A DNA stretch of 50,884 nucleotides from an uncultured Muribaculaceae bacterium (GTDB lineage Bacteria > Bacteroidota > Bacteroidia > Bacteroidales > Muribaculaceae): contig CAJUJB010000018.1 in NCBI GenBank assembly GCA_910586595.1, positions 1-50,884 of the forward strand, given 5' to 3'. A program made the translations under genes and the position numbers. Positions 43,455 to 50,884 of the stretch are shown in pieces; positions within the stretch are counted from its first letter, which is position 1, and each line of letters starts with the position of its first letter. The notes beneath the pieces were generated by a model. It did not search any database, was not told the DNA's origin, and saw only the letters and a program-made list of their open reading frames with translations.

Positions 43455-43787
43455 AATAGTAGTAGTTTTTGAATTATGTAACAGAACAACGCCTCACAGC
43501 CCCGATAGTTGACTACTTCGAGTTAATAAACCCTAAGAAAATAGGGTAATATTGTCTATTGGCTTTCATCTATCAACATTCATACGGCTCTGATATGCAT
43601 TCTTACCCATCGCCAGAGTTTTCCTTCTGTAATTTTGCCGCACAATCTTAAACTCTGACTTTCATGAAAAAACTTCTGATTCCGGCAGAGTGATTCTGCC
43701 GGGCCAGTTGTACATTTAAATTGGCGCCACATCCTCACCTTGATTTTTTTAGTTAACTTTGCATTCTCAATCAGCACTATGTAATCT
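43455..43787. other. 333-base intergenic region with a mini-ORF
   Basis: It holds a -7 box TAATTTTG (43630-43637), then a 9-codon frame MKKLLIPAE (43664-43693) followed by a hairpin CCGGCAGA/TCTGCCGG (43682-43702), and finally the lysA -7 box TAACTTTG (43754-43761). The mini-ORF could be a leader peptide or the stump of a lost gene. A CCCTA/TAGGG hairpin lies at 43531-43546. Nothing else recognised. Confidence 0.45.
43754..43761 (+). promoter_or_regulatory. -7 box ahead of lysA
   Basis: TAACTTTG matches the Bacteroidetes -7 consensus, 26 bases before the lysA ATG. No clear -33 element at the standard spacing. Confidence 0.5.
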
Positions 43788-44945
43788 ATGACACGATTTC
43801 CCGTAGCGGACTTCCGGCAGATGGATACTCCGTTCTACTACTACGATCTCGACCTTCTTGACCTTACCCTCGCCCAGTTGCTCCGGGCGGCCGCACACCC
43901 CGCCATACGTGTGCACTATGCCGTAAAAGCCAACGCCAATCCGGTGATTTTAAAACAGATCTCTCGCGCAGGTCTGGGAGCCGACGTGGTAAGCGGTGGC
44001 GAAATCAAAGCGGCTCTTAATGCTGGCTTCAAAGCTGACGACATAGTCTTTGCTGGCGTAGGCAAAACTGACCGGGAAATAAGACTTGCCTTGCAGGCTG
44101 GCGTAGGATGCTTCAATGTGGAATCTCTTCCGGAACTCATGGTCATCGACGCCCTCGCAGCAGAAGAGGGCCGCAAGGCTCGCGTGGCTCTACGTGTCAA
44201 TCCTGATATAGATGCCCATACGCATCGCTACATTACCACCGGTCTGGCGGAAAATAAATTCGGTATCGACATGAGGTTGCTCGACGGCATCCTCGACACC
44301 GTAGCTACTCTTGACCACATTGAACTTGCAGGACTTCACTTCCATATTGGCTCACAGATTACCGACCTCACCCCTTACATACTGCTGTGCGAGCGTATAA
44401 ATGCCCTCCAGACCCAATATGAGAGTCGGGGTATACATTTCCCTTCCATCAACGTCGGAGGTGGCTTAGGCGTCGATTATGCCAATCCTGCACGCAATCC
44501 CATACCAGACTTTGAAGCATTCTTCAAAATATTCTCCCATCATCTCCAGCTCCGCCACAACCAGACACTTCATTTCGAGCTTGGCCGCTCAATCACGGCG
44601 CAATGCGGCTCACTCATCACAAGAGTAATCTACGTGAAAGAGGGTATATCGCGCAGATTTGCCATTGTAGACGCCGGTATGACAGATCTGATCCGCCCTG
44701 CCCTCTACAACGCGCACCATAAGATTGAGAAATTGAATGCCGACCCCGAAGAACGCCAGTTGCTCTATGATGTCGTTGGCCCCATATGCGAGTCTTCCGA
44801 TTGTTTCGGCACCGACGAACTCCTTCCCTTACTGCAACGCGGCGATCTGCTCGCTATACGCTCAGCGGGCGCTTATGGTGAGATAATGGCGTCTGAATAC
44901 AACTGCCGTCCACGCGCGGCCGCATTCTTCTCCAAGAAGAAATAA
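43788..44945 (+). CDS. lysA: Diaminopimelate decarboxylase
   Basis: PLP enzyme making L-lysine from meso-diaminopimelate, last step of lysine synthesis. It has 385 residues, near normal. The PLP lysine is in YAVKANANP (about 45-53), the phosphate loop in NVGGGLGVDY, HFHIGSQ is present and the C-terminal active-site motif is CESSDCFG. Alone on its transcript, between the intergenic mini-ORF and a strong bidirectional terminator. Confidence 0.93.
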   Translation: MTRFPVADFRQMDTPFYYYDLDLLDLTLAQLLRAAAHPAIRVHYAVKANANPVILKQISRAGLGADVVSGGEIKAALNAGFKADDIVFAGVGKTDREIRLALQAGVGCFNVESLPELMVIDALAAEEGRKARVALRVNPDIDAHTHRYITTGLAENKFGIDMRLLDGILDTVATLDHIELAGLHFHIGSQITDLTPYILLCERINALQTQYESRGIHFPSINVGGGLGVDYANPARNPIPDFEAFFKIFSHHLQLRHNQTLHFELGRSITAQCGSLITRVIYVKEGISRRFAIVDAGMTDLIRPALYNAHHKIEKLNADPEERQLLYDVVGPICESSDCFGTDELLPLLQRGDLLAIRSAGAYGEIMASEYNCRPRAAAFFSKKK

Positions 44946-44961
44946 CATAAGACTTATAAAT

Positions 44962-45003
44962 AAAAAAGAGGCGATGAAGAACTGTCTTCATCGCCTCTTT
45001 TTT
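44962..45003. terminator. Bidirectional terminator between lysA and GH30
   Basis: Perfect 19-base stem with a 4-base loop: left arm begins AAAAAAGAGGCG, right arm ends CGCCTCTTTTTT. Both strands end in a T6 run. Confidence 0.93.
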
Positions 45004-45016
45004 ATCTATTCCGACA

Positions 45017-47554
45017 TCAGCGGACGGCTGTCGTGGCGGCAAAGCGGCCAGATGCGCCGGTATAGCATACTATATAGTAGCCTGCGGCCATAGGAACGAG
45101 CGTGGAGTCCTCTGGAGCATTGCAGGTATACAGACATACCCCTGAGGTGTTGTAGACGCTCAGAGAGCCTTCTCCGGGCGTCAGACAATCAATCTGCAGC
45201 GCACCTTCATAGGGGTTGCTCAGTTGAATAAGTGCATTGGCCTGATCGGCGGCCACTGGTGAGCATACGCCGGAAATACCTTCAGGTATGGCGAAAAACA
45301 TCCACTGGCGATGAACAGGTGCGGCCGTATCGTCGTAGGTCCACACACCTACTCCGGTGCCATCTGTACCCTTCTCACCTTCGAGGTCGAGAGCCTTGGT
45401 CTGCGCGCCATTGGCGATGCGCCAGTACATGCCGTCGACAGACGAAATTACGAAAGTCTGACCCTCATCTGCCGAGTCTTTCACAGATAGAGCATAGGTG
45501 TCGGCAATCTCGGTAAGAATATTTCCAAGGCCATTGGTAAGTGTATGGCCTTCGCCTGAAGCGGTCAGATTCCAGCGCTGGGCATTGCCGTAATTGATCG
45601 AGCGTATTTTTACAGCACCATTCTCAGCAGCCAGCGCCATATCAGCAGTGATGCGCGGGCAGATCAGGTAATCAACACCTTCGCGTAGGGTGGTGTCGCC
45701 ACTTTTAGAGGCGGTGGTGACAGGCACAATAAGAGTTACGATTGAAGTCGAGGGCATGCGGAACGAAAGTGTAGATCCGTCAAGTGTAAAATTGCTGAAG
45801 TCAGCCATCTCGTCAGTCTCGGAAGTCACATAAGCCTCAATCGAGTTCTCAACTGATGCGAACATCGACAGATTGACGGTATGAACAACTTCCGCACCAC
45901 CGGCATTCACAGCAACCAGCACGAGCGAATCACCTTCCGGACTGCGCGCAGCCAGTGTCTGGCTGTTGAATGAGGTGAGAATCGTATATCCTTCCTTGAT
46001 GAAGCGGCTGAAGTGCGAGCGGACATAGTAGTTCTTCACCTTCTCATAAGTGCCTTTCTCGAAGCTGCGAGCCTTCACAAGACACCACTGGTCGTTGTTT
46101 TCCTCGATATACTGCCAGTCGATCCAGGCAGAAGGCATGATGTAGCGCATGTCGTTGATTAGTTTCTGGGCCATGCTCAGATTGCCTGATAGACCGGTGC
46201 CACCAGCACCAACCTCACTCATCCACAGAGGCATGTTTTCCTCGCGGCAGAGGGCGCTTATCTTGGCTCGCGCAACGTCATCGGCTGTGTAAGTATGTGT
46301 ATTCCACTGCCCTACCAAATCGAGAATACCGGCATTGCGATACTCCTCGAAGTCTTTAACCGACTGCGACACAGAGGTCTCATCGGAAGCCGATATTACC
46401 GTGTTCAGGCCCGACGCCTTAAGTACAGGTGCAAGAACTTTGATAAACTCAATCTGCGACTTTACATCGAAGTGACAACCTTCCTGACCGCCGTTGGCGC
46501 CCCAATAGCTGGTCATAGGCTCGTTGAACGGATCAAGAGTCTTGAACTCGATTCCGTACTCGTCTTTGTAATGCTTGCACACATCCACCAGGTAGTGGGC
46601 GAATTCCTCATAGTATTCAGGCTTAAGATTGTCTTTCGACGCTGTGGTATGGCCGGCTACACAACCGCTGTAGGTCATGTACCAGGGGCAAGAGTTGCTG
46701 AATGCCTCGAAGACTGCATCGGGGCGTTTCTCCTTGATCTTAAGCATGATCTTGCGCTGGGCGGCATCACGGGTCCAGATATATGGGCCGTCCGACGAAT
46801 CCTTGAAGCCTTCCATCTCCGCGCGGAGGCCTTTGCCGCTGCCCATATGGTGAGGCGTGCAATTGGCGTTGTCCGGATCATCACCGCCGCCGATATTATA
46901 GCGGAAAATGCGGAAGTTGAGGCCATCGGGGCTTACAAGCCAATCGACAATCTCGTCGATTTTCTCATCGCTCCACTTGCCGCACATATTTGCCCACCAG
47001 CACAGCGATACTCCCCAACCGTCGAAAAGCTGACGCTCAGCATCGGGGTTGATGATATACGATACGCGGTCGGGTTCGGGCTCTACAGTCGGATCAGTGG
47101 TCAAATACCAGTAGTGGCGGGTGTCTGTACCCGATTTATCAGCATAGGCGAAAGATCCGGGCTCCGACGAGTCTGTGCCAAGGAACTTGTTGTTGCCACG
47201 GCATTTGAGCTTGATGTAGAAATCATTGACCGGCGTGATGGAGAACTGGGCATTGTTTGCCGTGCCATTGTCAAGGAATGATGCATTATAGCTGCCCGAC
47301 AATGAAAGGAAGCCACCTTCAGGTGCCTCGATGGTGTAATAGCCGTCGGATGTCGGGGTGAAGGTAAGCATCTGCGGTGCGTCGACATCGGCAGCTTCAA
47401 GCCACGCCCGCCCTTCTGAATTTTTAGCAAGATGCAATCCGCTCGAGTGCATCAGATAATAAGCGGTAGGTGCCGTTATATCCTGAGCACATAGCAGCCC
47501 CGGAGAAGCAATGGCCAGAGCCGCTAATACTGATTTCAGTACTTTGTTTTTCAT
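45017..47554 (-). CDS. Secreted GH30-family glycoside hydrolase
   Basis: An 845-residue exported hydrolase. The start at 47554 (MKNKVLKSVLAALAIAS) gives a proper signal peptide ending LLCAQ and lies 51 bases after the promoter; a longer upstream frame is not supported. The domains are an N-terminal ricin-like beta-trefoil-type region (about 30-155), then a GH30 catalytic barrel with DGWGVSLCWWANMCG, the acid/base Glu in DPFNEP and the nucleophile Glu in WMSEVGAGG, then a second beta domain, another ricin-like region and a C-terminal sorting-like domain. Closest recognisable type is endo-beta-1,6-galactanase; the exact substrate is uncertain. Confidence 0.87.
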   Translation of the reverse strand: MKNKVLKSVLAALAIASPGLLCAQDITAPTAYYLMHSSGLHLAKNSEGRAWLEAADVDAPQMLTFTPTSDGYYTIEAPEGGFLSLSGSYNASFLDNGTANNAQFSITPVNDFYIKLKCRGNNKFLGTDSSEPGSFAYADKSGTDTRHYWYLTTDPTVEPEPDRVSYIINPDAERQLFDGWGVSLCWWANMCGKWSDEKIDEIVDWLVSPDGLNFRIFRYNIGGGDDPDNANCTPHHMGSGKGLRAEMEGFKDSSDGPYIWTRDAAQRKIMLKIKEKRPDAVFEAFSNSCPWYMTYSGCVAGHTTASKDNLKPEYYEEFAHYLVDVCKHYKDEYGIEFKTLDPFNEPMTSYWGANGGQEGCHFDVKSQIEFIKVLAPVLKASGLNTVISASDETSVSQSVKDFEEYRNAGILDLVGQWNTHTYTADDVARAKISALCREENMPLWMSEVGAGGTGLSGNLSMAQKLINDMRYIMPSAWIDWQYIEENNDQWCLVKARSFEKGTYEKVKNYYVRSHFSRFIKEGYTILTSFNSQTLAARSPEGDSLVLVAVNAGGAEVVHTVNLSMFASVENSIEAYVTSETDEMADFSNFTLDGSTLSFRMPSTSIVTLIVPVTTASKSGDTTLREGVDYLICPRITADMALAAENGAVKIRSINYGNAQRWNLTASGEGHTLTNGLGNILTEIADTYALSVKDSADEGQTFVISSVDGMYWRIANGAQTKALDLEGEKGTDGTGVGVWTYDDTAAPVHRQWMFFAIPEGISGVCSPVAADQANALIQLSNPYEGALQIDCLTPGEGSLSVYNTSGVCLYTCNAPEDSTLVPMAAGYYIVCYTGASGRFAATTAVR

Positions 47555-47604
47555 CTTAATGGTATATGAGGTTATGGAATTTTGGTTCACAACGATTTGC
47601 GCCA

Positions 47605-47636
47605 CAAAATTATACATTTTATCCCGAAATTGCAAA
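47605..47636 (-). promoter_or_regulatory. Promoter of the GH30 gene
   Basis: TTTG at 47636-47633, a 20-base spacer and exact TAATTTTG at 47612-47605 on the minus strand. It supports the internal ATG at 47554 as the true start. Confidence 0.68.
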
Positions 47637-47679
47637 TATTCGTAAGCAGCCTTTTGCACTATGGCCCAAAGATTTGTTA

Positions 47680-47687
47680 TATCTTTG
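47680..47687 (+). promoter_or_regulatory. -7 box ahead of msrAB
   Basis: TATCTTTG 23 bases before the ATG at 47711. A TTTG at 47653-47656 is slightly too far (23-base spacer), so a moderate call. Confidence 0.48.
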
Positions 47688-47710
47688 CAACTCATAATCC
47701 ACATGCATAT

Positions 47711-48655
47711 ATGAACAAGACTATATACCTTGCCGGCGGATGCTTCTGGGGCACCGCTCATCTATTCTCTCTGGTGCCGGGAGTGCTCGGCACAACCGCA
47801 GGATATGCCAATAGCTCGGTTGCCAATCCCTCATACGAGCAAGTGTGCACCGGCACCACAGGAGCCGCTGAAACTGTCAAAGTCGACTACGACGACAATA
47901 CGGTAAGCCTTACCGACCTGCTCCAGCTATATTTCAAAAGTATAGATCCGGTAGCCTTAAACAGGCAGGGCAACGACCGGGGCACCCAATACCGAACGGG
48001 AATATACTACACCGACGAGGCCGACGCCCCTGTGGTAGACACTATGCTCGCCACACTCCAACGGCGATACAGCGTGCCGCTGGCAGTCGAGGAAGGCCCG
48101 CTGCAAAACTTCTATCCCGCTGAGGCCTACCACCAGGATTATCTCTATAAAAACCCGGCTGGATATTGCCACGTCAATCCGCAGCTGTTCCGCGAGGCAA
48201 AGGAGATGAAACCCCGCGCATCGGCAGCCCGTGAGGAACTGCGGGCCCGTCTCACTCCGCTTCAATGGGAAGTGACGCAGAATGGCGCGACCGAACGCCC
48301 CTTCGTAAACGAATACGACGACGAATTCCGGCCTGGAATATATGTCGATATAACCGACGGTACGCCTCTGTTTCTGTCAAGCCGCAAATATAACTCCGGA
48401 TGCGGCTGGCCGGCATTCACAAAACCTATTGACGACAAACTTATAAACGAATTCACCGACACTTCATTCGGGCGAGTACGCACCGAAGTCAGGTCAGCAT
48501 CCTCTGGCGCCCATCTCGGCCATGTGTTCCCCGACGGGCCTGCCGAAGAAGGTGGCCTGAGATATTGCATCAACTCCGCATCGCTCCGTTTCATTCCTCT
48601 CGAAAAAATGGAAGAAGAAGGCTACGGTAAATATATCGGGCTCGTCGAGCAATAA
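47711..48655 (+). CDS. msrAB: Fused methionine sulfoxide reductase MsrA-MsrB
   Basis: A 314-residue bifunctional enzyme repairing oxidised methionine (both diastereomers). The MsrA half (about 1-150) has GGCFWG with the catalytic C11. The MsrB half (about 175-305) has SGCGWPAF and the catalytic RYCINSASLRF. The zinc CxxC pairs of many MsrB proteins are not visible. The ATG at 47711 fits the promoter and the MsrA N-terminus; the longer frame upstream is an artefact. Cytoplasmic as no signal is seen. Confidence 0.93.
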   Translation: MNKTIYLAGGCFWGTAHLFSLVPGVLGTTAGYANSSVANPSYEQVCTGTTGAAETVKVDYDDNTVSLTDLLQLYFKSIDPVALNRQGNDRGTQYRTGIYYTDEADAPVVDTMLATLQRRYSVPLAVEEGPLQNFYPAEAYHQDYLYKNPAGYCHVNPQLFREAKEMKPRASAAREELRARLTPLQWEVTQNGATERPFVNEYDDEFRPGIYVDITDGTPLFLSSRKYNSGCGWPAFTKPIDDKLINEFTDTSFGRVRTEVRSASSGAHLGHVFPDGPAEEGGLRYCINSASLRFIPLEKMEEEGYGKYIGLVEQ

Positions 48656-48675
48656 AGGAATTTATCTTAAAAACA

Positions 48676-48711
48676 TACCGCCGCATCTGCTCCGAGGCAA
48701 ATGCGGCGGTA
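48676..48711. terminator. Terminator between msrAB and tryptophanase
   Basis: An 11-base perfect stem TACCGCCGCAT / ATGCGGCGGTA with a 14-base loop, followed by GTTTTTAT on the plus strand and T-rich sequence on the minus strand. Confidence 0.82.
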
Positions 48712-48729
48712 AGTTTTTATATGTCAGGT

Positions 48730-50106
48730 TTATTCAACCGGCTCAAGCTGCACGGTGAAGTGGCGCATCAGGGGAGCCTCCCACGTAATGCGGTAGCCAT
48801 GCTTGATCTCGTCGCGGCGGTCAAAGACGTTCTTGAGGGCTGCGGCAATCACATCCATATGGTTATCAGTGTAAGTACGACGGGGGATTGCAAGACGCAG
48901 CAGGTCAAGACCTCCGAAGCGGTTCTCGCGGGTCACGGGGTCGCGGTCGGCAAGAATGTAGCCTATCTCGCAGCCACGGATGCCGGCCTCGAGATACAGC
49001 AGTACGGTGAGTGTCTGGGCCGGAAATTCTTCCTTAGGCACATTGACAAGTATCTTAGAGGCATCAACGAAGATGGCATGACCACCGGCTGGGCGCTGGT
49101 AGGGGATGCCGTACTCATCGAGTTTCTTGGCAAGATACTGCACCTGATGTATGCGTGTATGGAGATTATCGAACTCCGTATTTTCATCAAGACCTACCGC
49201 TAAAGCCTCCATATCACGGCCATTCATGCCACCATAGGTGAGATAGCCCTCGAAGGGAATAGAGTATTTGCGGGCTCCTTCTGCCCAGTCTTCGTGGCGC
49301 GTTGCGATGAAGCCGCCCATATTCACAATGGCATCTTTCTTGGCCGACATGGTCATGCCGTCGGCAAGGCTGAACATCTCGCGCACGATTTCCTTGATTG
49401 TCTTGTCGGCATAGCCTTCCTCTCGGGTCTTGATAAAGTAGGCATTCTCGGCGAAGCGGGCGGAGTCAAGTATGACACGCAGGCCATGACGGTCGGCAAG
49501 CTCGCGGACGGCACGCAGATTGGCCATCGACACGGGTTGGCCACCGGCTGTATTGTTGGTGACTGTGACAATGATAAAGGGAATGCGGCCTTTGTTTTCC
49601 TCGCATACCTTCTCAAGTTTCTCAATGCTTACATTGCCCTTGAAAGGATGCTCGAGCTGAGTGTCGCGGGCTTCGTCGATAGTGCAGTCGACTGCAAAGG
49701 CCTTGCGGCTCTCGATATGGCCTTTGGTCGTATCGAAGTGCGAGTTGCCGGGAACAATGTCACCTTCTTTGACAAGCGCGCTGAAAAGTACGTTCTCGGC
49801 TGCGCGGCCCTGGTGCGTGGGGATAACTATGGGGAAACCGGTGATACGCTCCACTGCATCACGCATGTTGAAGAATGAGCGGGCGCCGGCATAACTCTCG
49901 TCACCCATCATCATGGCCGACCACTGGCGGTCGCTCATAGCTCCAGTGCCCGAGTCGGTAAGCAGATCTATATAAACCTGGTCGGCAGGGAGTTGGAATA
50001 CATTGTAGTGAGCGTCTTTAATCCATTGTTCGCGTTCCTGGCGTGAGCTTTTCCGTATAGGCTCCACCATTTTTATTCGCCATGATTCGGCAAAGGGTAG
50101 TTCCAT
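48730..50106 (-). CDS. tnaA: Tryptophanase (tyrosine phenol-lyase family)
   Basis: PLP beta-eliminating lyase of 458 residues, cytoplasmic. The N-terminus MELPFAESWRIKMVEPIRKS and YIDLLTDSGTGAMS are as in Bacteroides tryptophanases. The cofactor lysine is in MSAKKDAIVNMGGF, and SARFAENAYFIK and PRRTYTDNHMD complete the signature. It cleaves L-tryptophan to indole, pyruvate and ammonia. The related enzyme tyrosine phenol-lyase cannot be excluded from sequence alone, but residues follow the tryptophanase side. Monocistronic between two intergenic regions, with a TATATTTG -7 box at 50145-50138. Confidence 0.9.
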   Translation of the reverse strand: MELPFAESWRIKMVEPIRKSSRQEREQWIKDAHYNVFQLPADQVYIDLLTDSGTGAMSDRQWSAMMMGDESYAGARSFFNMRDAVERITGFPIVIPTHQGRAAENVLFSALVKEGDIVPGNSHFDTTKGHIESRKAFAVDCTIDEARDTQLEHPFKGNVSIEKLEKVCEENKGRIPFIIVTVTNNTAGGQPVSMANLRAVRELADRHGLRVILDSARFAENAYFIKTREEGYADKTIKEIVREMFSLADGMTMSAKKDAIVNMGGFIATRHEDWAEGARKYSIPFEGYLTYGGMNGRDMEALAVGLDENTEFDNLHTRIHQVQYLAKKLDEYGIPYQRPAGGHAIFVDASKILVNVPKEEFPAQTLTVLLYLEAGIRGCEIGYILADRDPVTRENRFGGLDLLRLAIPRRTYTDNHMDVIAAALKNVFDRRDEIKHGYRITWEAPLMRHFTVQLEPVE

Positions 50107-50137
50107 GGTAAAAAAATATTAGATTTGGTTTCGGTCA

Positions 50138-50145
50138 CAAATATA
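50138..50145 (-). promoter_or_regulatory. -7 box ahead of tnaA
   Basis: TATATTTG on the minus strand, 31 bases before the ATG. No matching -33 element was found. Confidence 0.48.
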
Positions 50146-50196
50146 ATCATAATATTCCAAACCACGAAAAAAACAGAAGCGCTGAGAATTTTTCAT

Positions 50197-50204
50197 TACT
50201 TTTG
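50197..50204 (+). promoter_or_regulatory. -7 box ahead of the terminal hydrolase gene
   Basis: TACTTTTG fits TAnnTTTG, 24 bases before the ATG at 50229. No -33 element of good quality. Confidence 0.42.
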
Positions 50205-50228
50205 CATAATCAATCTTACCTTTTGACC

Positions 50229-50884
50229 ATGAAAAATCTACTATGCACCGCCCTCCTCTGCCTCGGGATGGTTTTAAGCTCAGTCAATGTCCGTGGGCAG
50301 GCAACTTTTGACCCCGCAGAACACACAACCTTCACCACCGACCGACCCGACGGTCGCTATGTCGGTTCAAGAGCCATTGCCCATAAACTTATGGAAAACC
50401 GTGAGCCCAGACTGAAATTCAACCCGTCGATGTCGGCCAGCGAGATGGAGAGTTGGCGCGCCGACGTAGCATCTACCATGAAGCGTCTCATGAATTATCC
50501 TGCTTGCGACACGGTGACAGCTCCCGTATTAACCGGCTCATGGCAGCGCGATGGCTACCGCATCGAACGTTGGGAAGCCTATCCATTCGATATGGCGGTG
50601 GTGCCGTATCTCGTACTCGTACCCGACGGAGTCGATGCATCAGCTCCGGCACCGGCAATCTTATGCATTCCCGGCTTCGGACAGACTAAAGAACTGCTGG
50701 CCGGCGAATCATCGTCCGATCTATCTGTTTCCGAGCCTAAGATTACCCAGAACGCCATGGCATATCTTTACGCAAAAGAGGGATACATAGCCGTAGCTGT
50801 CGATAACCCTACCTGCGGAGAACCGGGCGACCTTGAAAAAGCCGCCTCCCGCTGGCGACCCGATTATGTCAACTTCTCACGGGC
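50229..50884 (+). CDS. Secreted alpha/beta hydrolase, truncated by window end
   Basis: The first 218 codons of an exported protein, open to the right edge. Signal peptide about 1-24 (ends VRGQA). The later part shows an alpha/beta-hydrolase opening: VPYLVLVPDGV, ILCIPGFGQTKE (oxyanion region) and YIAVAVDNPTCGEPGD. Resembles acetyl-xylan-esterase or dienelactone-hydrolase-like enzymes, possibly removing acyl groups from polysaccharides. The nucleophile serine lies beyond the window. Start confirmed by the promoter -7 box. Confidence 0.78.
   Translation, partial: MKNLLCTALLCLGMVLSSVNVRGQATFDPAEHTTFTTDRPDGRYVGSRAIAHKLMENREPRLKFNPSMSASEMESWRADVASTMKRLMNYPACDTVTAPVLTGSWQRDGYRIERWEAYPFDMAVVPYLVLVPDGVDASAPAPAILCIPGFGQTKELLAGESSSDLSVSEPKITQNAMAYLYAKEGYIAVAVDNPTCGEPGDLEKAASRWRPDYVNFSR

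Noticed and set aside
47582..47710. 43-residue N-terminal extension of MsrAB
   Set aside because: It crosses the -7 box at 47680-47687 and the MsrA fold starts exactly at the ATG 47711.
45017..47761. 914-residue version of the GH30 protein
   Set aside because: The first 69 residues precede a clear signal peptide and overlap both the promoter and the divergent msrAB start.

Overview
The window looks like a chromosomal segment of a gut-type Bacteroidales bacterium; Muribaculaceae is my inference. It carries gldE-gldD, a glycogen operon of the Bacteroides type (debranching enzyme, GT4, GH57), a TonB-dependent receptor paired with a lipoprotein, a BspA-like leucine-rich-repeat protein, a GH30 hydrolase and a Bacteroides-like tryptophanase. 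Many genes are preceded by the Bacteroidetes -7 box TAnnTTTG, sometimes with a TTG/TTTG -33 element about 20 bases upstream. No rRNA, tRNA, CRISPR array, transposase or integrase was seen.

Layout. 0.1-3.5 kb (+): OmpR-type response regulator, then gldE, gldD and a phosphopantetheinyl transferase, the last three overlapping by 4 bases each. 3.5-8.9 kb (-): glycogen operon ending in a cytidylate-kinase-like gene. 9.1-12.1 kb (-): ybeY, mnmG and apt, with a consensus parS site between mnmG and apt. 12.7-18.5 kb (+): TonB receptor and lipoprotein, PduO-type cobalamin adenosyltransferase, a DUF2795 protein. 18.6-34.4 kb (-): a more A/T-rich accessory island. 34.6-36.5 kb (+): TPR protein and pgeF. 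36.6-39.5 kb: LRR surface protein behind a hairpin-rich leader or small RNA. 39.5-41.3 kb: HTH-like regulator convergent with a membrane-anchored kinase. 41.4-50.9 kb: AspT/YidE-type transporter, DUF3861 protein, lysA, GH30, msrAB, tryptophanase, and a truncated secreted alpha/beta hydrolase.

The most unusual part is the compact operon from 30.9 down to about 20.2 kb. It encodes two unrecognised proteins, an ATP-dependent ligase-like nucleotidyltransferase, a 1215-residue strawberry-notch-type helicase, a Ser/Thr kinase with a zinc ribbon, a vWA protein with a complete MIDAS, a PP2C phosphatase, a YqiA-like esterase and a DprA-like Rossmann protein. Genes are overlapping or separated by about 1-43 bases, behind one apparent promoter. 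The kinase/vWA/PP2C trio is the TerY-P signalling triad known from tellurite-resistance-like stress and defence islands. Here it is coupled to a helicase and a ligase, which suggests a phospho-regulated DNA (or RNA) processing, repair or defence system. The two unrecognised proteins and the accessory genes around the operon are the least described parts.

The second notable item is the parS site at 9692-9707, which implies that this segment may lie in the origin-proximal part of the chromosome. The third is the structured transcript predicted at 38782-39078.
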